Part shown: piece after piece, positions 4,650 through 5,967 of the stretch
Position numbering within the stretch: the stretch's first letter is position 1
Layout of the letters: each line of letters starts with the position of its first letter
From: Collinsella sp.
Lineage (GTDB): Bacteria > Actinomycetota > Coriobacteriia > Coriobacteriales > Coriobacteriaceae
Reading direction: 5' to 3'
DNA length: 5,967 nucleotides
Assembly: GCA_019419485.1 (NCBI GenBank)
Contig: DXZV01000048.1
Location: 4,393-10,359, forward strand
The notes under the pieces: model-generated
Seen by the model: the letters and a program-made list of their open reading frames with translations, nothing else
Told to the model about the DNA's origin: nothing
Databases searched by the model: none
Program-made: the position numbers and the translations under genes

Positions 4650-5837
4650 TTAGTCAAGCAAAAGCAATCGTTTGTAGACATCGAGGCCTTTGAGAAGAAT
4701 CTCCTCGTCAAAGAGCATGGTATCGGTATGCAGAGCGCTCATCGCATAGGCTGGGCAGTCATCAGCGTCGATCGGGTTTTCTTGTCCTTCTGGCACGCCC
4801 GTGCCCAGCAAGAAGAACACGCCCGGCAGATGGCGCTGATAGAAAGCAAAGTCCTCGGCAATTAACAGCGGCTCGTCCACAAGTTGCAGCTCGGGCAAGG
4901 CAGGCGCAATGTGGGCAAACAACTCGGGGTCGTTATCGACTGGCGGATAGCCCTCGGCAAAGTCGAGATCGTACGTACAGCCCGTTGCGGTGCACGCCTC
5001 GTCGAGCGCACGGCGTACGCCCTCGCGCGCACGGTCGAACATGGCGTCCGTAAACACACGCAAGCTACCGGCAACATGGGCCTCCCCCGCCACCGCATTG
5101 CAGACGGTGCCGGCCTGCAGCAGGCCAAACTTACCGATGCAGGGCTCATCGGCACCCAGCTCGTCCATCACCTCGCGCTCGGCAACCAGGAACTTTGCCG
5201 CCGCCAGCGCTGCGTCATGTGATTCCTCGACTGGAACGCCGTAGGTCTTGGCGATATGGATGCTCGTGCCATGGATATGAATGTGCGTCTCGCTCGAGCG
5301 CGCCAGCAGCGGACCGGGACAGCTCGCCAGCGTACCGGCAGGAAGATCGGGCCACACGTGAAAGCCAAAGATGCGGTCGACCCCGTAGCGCTCGAACACG
5401 CCGCTCTCGCATACCGTCTTAGCGCCACCGGTTGTTTCCTCGGCCGGCTGGAACACAAAAAGCACGTTGCGCTTAATAACGCCCGGCTGCTCACGAATCG
5501 TACGGTCGACAAAAGTTGCCGCCGCGAGGGCCATAGCCATGTGCCCGTCGTGGCCGCACGCGTGCATCTTGCCGGGATGCGTCGAGGCAAAAGCGGCGCC
5601 CGTCGTCTCCGCAATAGGCAACGCATCCATATCGGCACGAATCGCCGTGGCATGCGAGGCACCCGTGCCAGCGTCGAAGAAAGCGCACACGCAACTAGGG
5701 CACGGATGGATCACCTCGCAGGCAAGCGGAGCGAGCACGCCCTCGATATAGGCGATAGTTTGCGGAAGATCGAAGTCGAGCTCCGGAATGCGATGCAGGT
5801 CGCGACGATAGCGACGGAGTTCTTGGAGCTCGGTCAT
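4650..5837 (-). CDS. M20 family metallo-amidohydrolase / peptidase (M20D-like)
   Basis: A complete 395-residue, two-domain cytoplasmic hydrolase, the usual length for the family. M20D enzymes split amide bonds of N-acyl amino acids (hippurate, N-acetyl-diaminopimelate, auxin conjugates) using two metal ions. All expected ligands are present: Cys94 and His96 in GKMHACGHDGHMA (89-101), Glu134 in FQPAEETTGG (129-138) with Glu133 as general base, His160 in GFHVWPDLPAGTL (158-170), and His370 in ALHTDTM. DMDALPI (69-75) is the standard motif before them. The dimerisation (lid) domain spans roughly 177-290 and keeps the conserved His194 (GTSIHIAK). EDFAFYQRHLPGVFFLLGTG is the typical C-terminal block. 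The start at 5837 is chosen because AAAGGA lies 6 nt upstream; the ATG at 5852 has no ribosome binding site. It has its own promoter and stands apart from higBA. The exact substrate cannot be told from sequence alone. Confidence 0.93.
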   Translation of the reverse strand: MTELQELRRYRRDLHRIPELDFDLPQTIAYIEGVLAPLACEVIHPCPSCVCAFFDAGTGASHATAIRADMDALPIAETTGAAFASTHPGKMHACGHDGHMAMALAAATFVDRTIREQPGVIKRNVLFVFQPAEETTGGAKTVCESGVFERYGVDRIFGFHVWPDLPAGTLASCPGPLLARSSETHIHIHGTSIHIAKTYGVPVEESHDAALAAAKFLVAEREVMDELGADEPCIGKFGLLQAGTVCNAVAGEAHVAGSLRVFTDAMFDRAREGVRRALDEACTATGCTYDLDFAEGYPPVDNDPELFAHIAPALPELQLVDEPLLIAEDFAFYQRHLPGVFFLLGTGVPEGQENPIDADDCPAYAMSALHTDTMLFDEEILLKGLDVYKRLLLLD

Positions 5838-5843
5838 GGGGAT

Positions 5844-5849
5844 TCCTTT
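5844..5849 (-). promoter_or_regulatory. Ribosome binding site deciding the amidohydrolase start
   Basis: AAAGGA on the minus strand with 6 nt to the ATG at 5837. It overlaps codons 2-3 of the longer reading from ATG 5852, which itself follows GTTGCCCC and has no site. The shorter protein is therefore preferred. Confidence 0.65.
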
Positions 5850-5856
5850 CATGGGG

Positions 5857-5881
5857 CAACTCAGTTGTCACCTATTGTGAC
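5857..5881. promoter_or_regulatory. Two joined palindromes in the amidohydrolase leader
   Basis: CAACTCAGTTG (5857-5867) is a perfect palindrome with one central base. It shares base 5867 with a second repeat, GTCAC (5867-5871) and GTGAC (5877-5881) around CTATT. Both lie between the promoter and the ribosome binding site. They could be operators for an unknown regulator or alternative mRNA hairpins. No regulator gene is adjacent. Confidence 0.4.
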
Positions 5882-5906
5882 GCAGGATTGTGGCGCCCTC
5901 GTTTCT

Positions 5907-5917
5907 AGCATGATGCT
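5907..5917. promoter_or_regulatory. Palindrome next to the amidohydrolase transcription start
   Basis: AGCATGATGCT is a perfect inverted repeat around one base, just downstream of the predicted transcription start near 5923. On the plus strand it is followed by a five-T run, so a weak plus-strand terminator is the alternative. No plus-strand gene ends here. Confidence 0.3.
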
Positions 5918-5929
5918 GCATTTTTAAAC

Positions 5930-5958
5930 GTTATATACGAATACTCTTGTTTGGTAAA
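5930..5958 (-). promoter_or_regulatory. Promoter of the amidohydrolase gene
   Basis: On the minus strand TTTACC (5953-5958) and TATAAC (5930-5935) are separated by exactly 17 nt, matching the sigma-70-type consensus at 4/6 and 5/6 positions. Transcription would start near 5923, leaving a leader of about 85 nt that holds three palindromes. Confidence 0.5.
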
Positions 5959-5967
5959 GTGCAACGT

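Noticed and set aside
5256..5927. Long open plus-strand frame (223 codons) opposite the amidohydrolase
   Set aside because: It is the antisense of a gene with complete catalytic motifs. Its translation is Arg/His/Ala-rich without domains, typical of a GC-rich shadow frame.
1..5967. CRISPR array, tRNA or rRNA genes
   Set aside because: No regularly spaced direct repeats, and no cloverleaf or rRNA-like stretches were seen on either strand.

Overview
The window looks like chromosomal DNA from a high-GC Gram-positive gut bacterium. The overall style (Asp/Glu-rich proteins, GC-rich third positions, a kinase beside a small HTH protein) best fits Coriobacteriia such as Collinsella. That assignment is inference from gene style, not a database match. 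Every intact gene I can support lies on the minus strand. The only plus-strand gene signal is a broken one.

Layout in plus coordinates. (1) 1-2014 holds a tight minus-strand cluster read right to left: a single-pass membrane protein with an FxLYD-like domain (1571-2014), a helix-turn-helix protein (1116-1538) and a Ser/Thr protein kinase (1-1017) that runs off the left edge. A 14-bp inverted repeat buries the ribosome binding site of the first gene. (2) 2089-2614 has no intact gene. It holds two small hairpins and a possible decayed minus-strand remnant resembling part of a membrane transporter. (3) 2615-3127 encodes an unrecognised protein with an acidic N-terminus, one membrane segment and a coiled coil. 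(4) 3247-3540 (+) looks like the wreck of a small phage-type membrane/coiled-coil gene: a good ribosome binding site and N-terminus are followed by a coiled-coil piece in another frame. (5) 3602-4547 is a HigB/HigA type II toxin-antitoxin pair, toxin first, followed 27 nt later by a small hydrophobic membrane protein that may share the transcript. The promoter region carries several palindromes suited to autoregulation. (6) 4650-5837 is a complete M20 (M20D-like) metallo-amidohydrolase with all five expected metal ligands, its own promoter and a leader with three small palindromes.

How the genes may work together: the kinase, HTH and FxLYD genes look like one signalling unit (extracytoplasmic domain, DNA-binding-like protein, kinase), although no experiment is implied. 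The toxin-antitoxin locus and the nearby broken phage-like gene suggest that 2089-4620 is a small accessory patch between housekeeping-like genes. I see no CRISPR array, tRNA, rRNA or intact transposase. The nearest things to novelty are the kinase cluster with its masked ribosome binding site and the membrane protein attached to the toxin-antitoxin pair.
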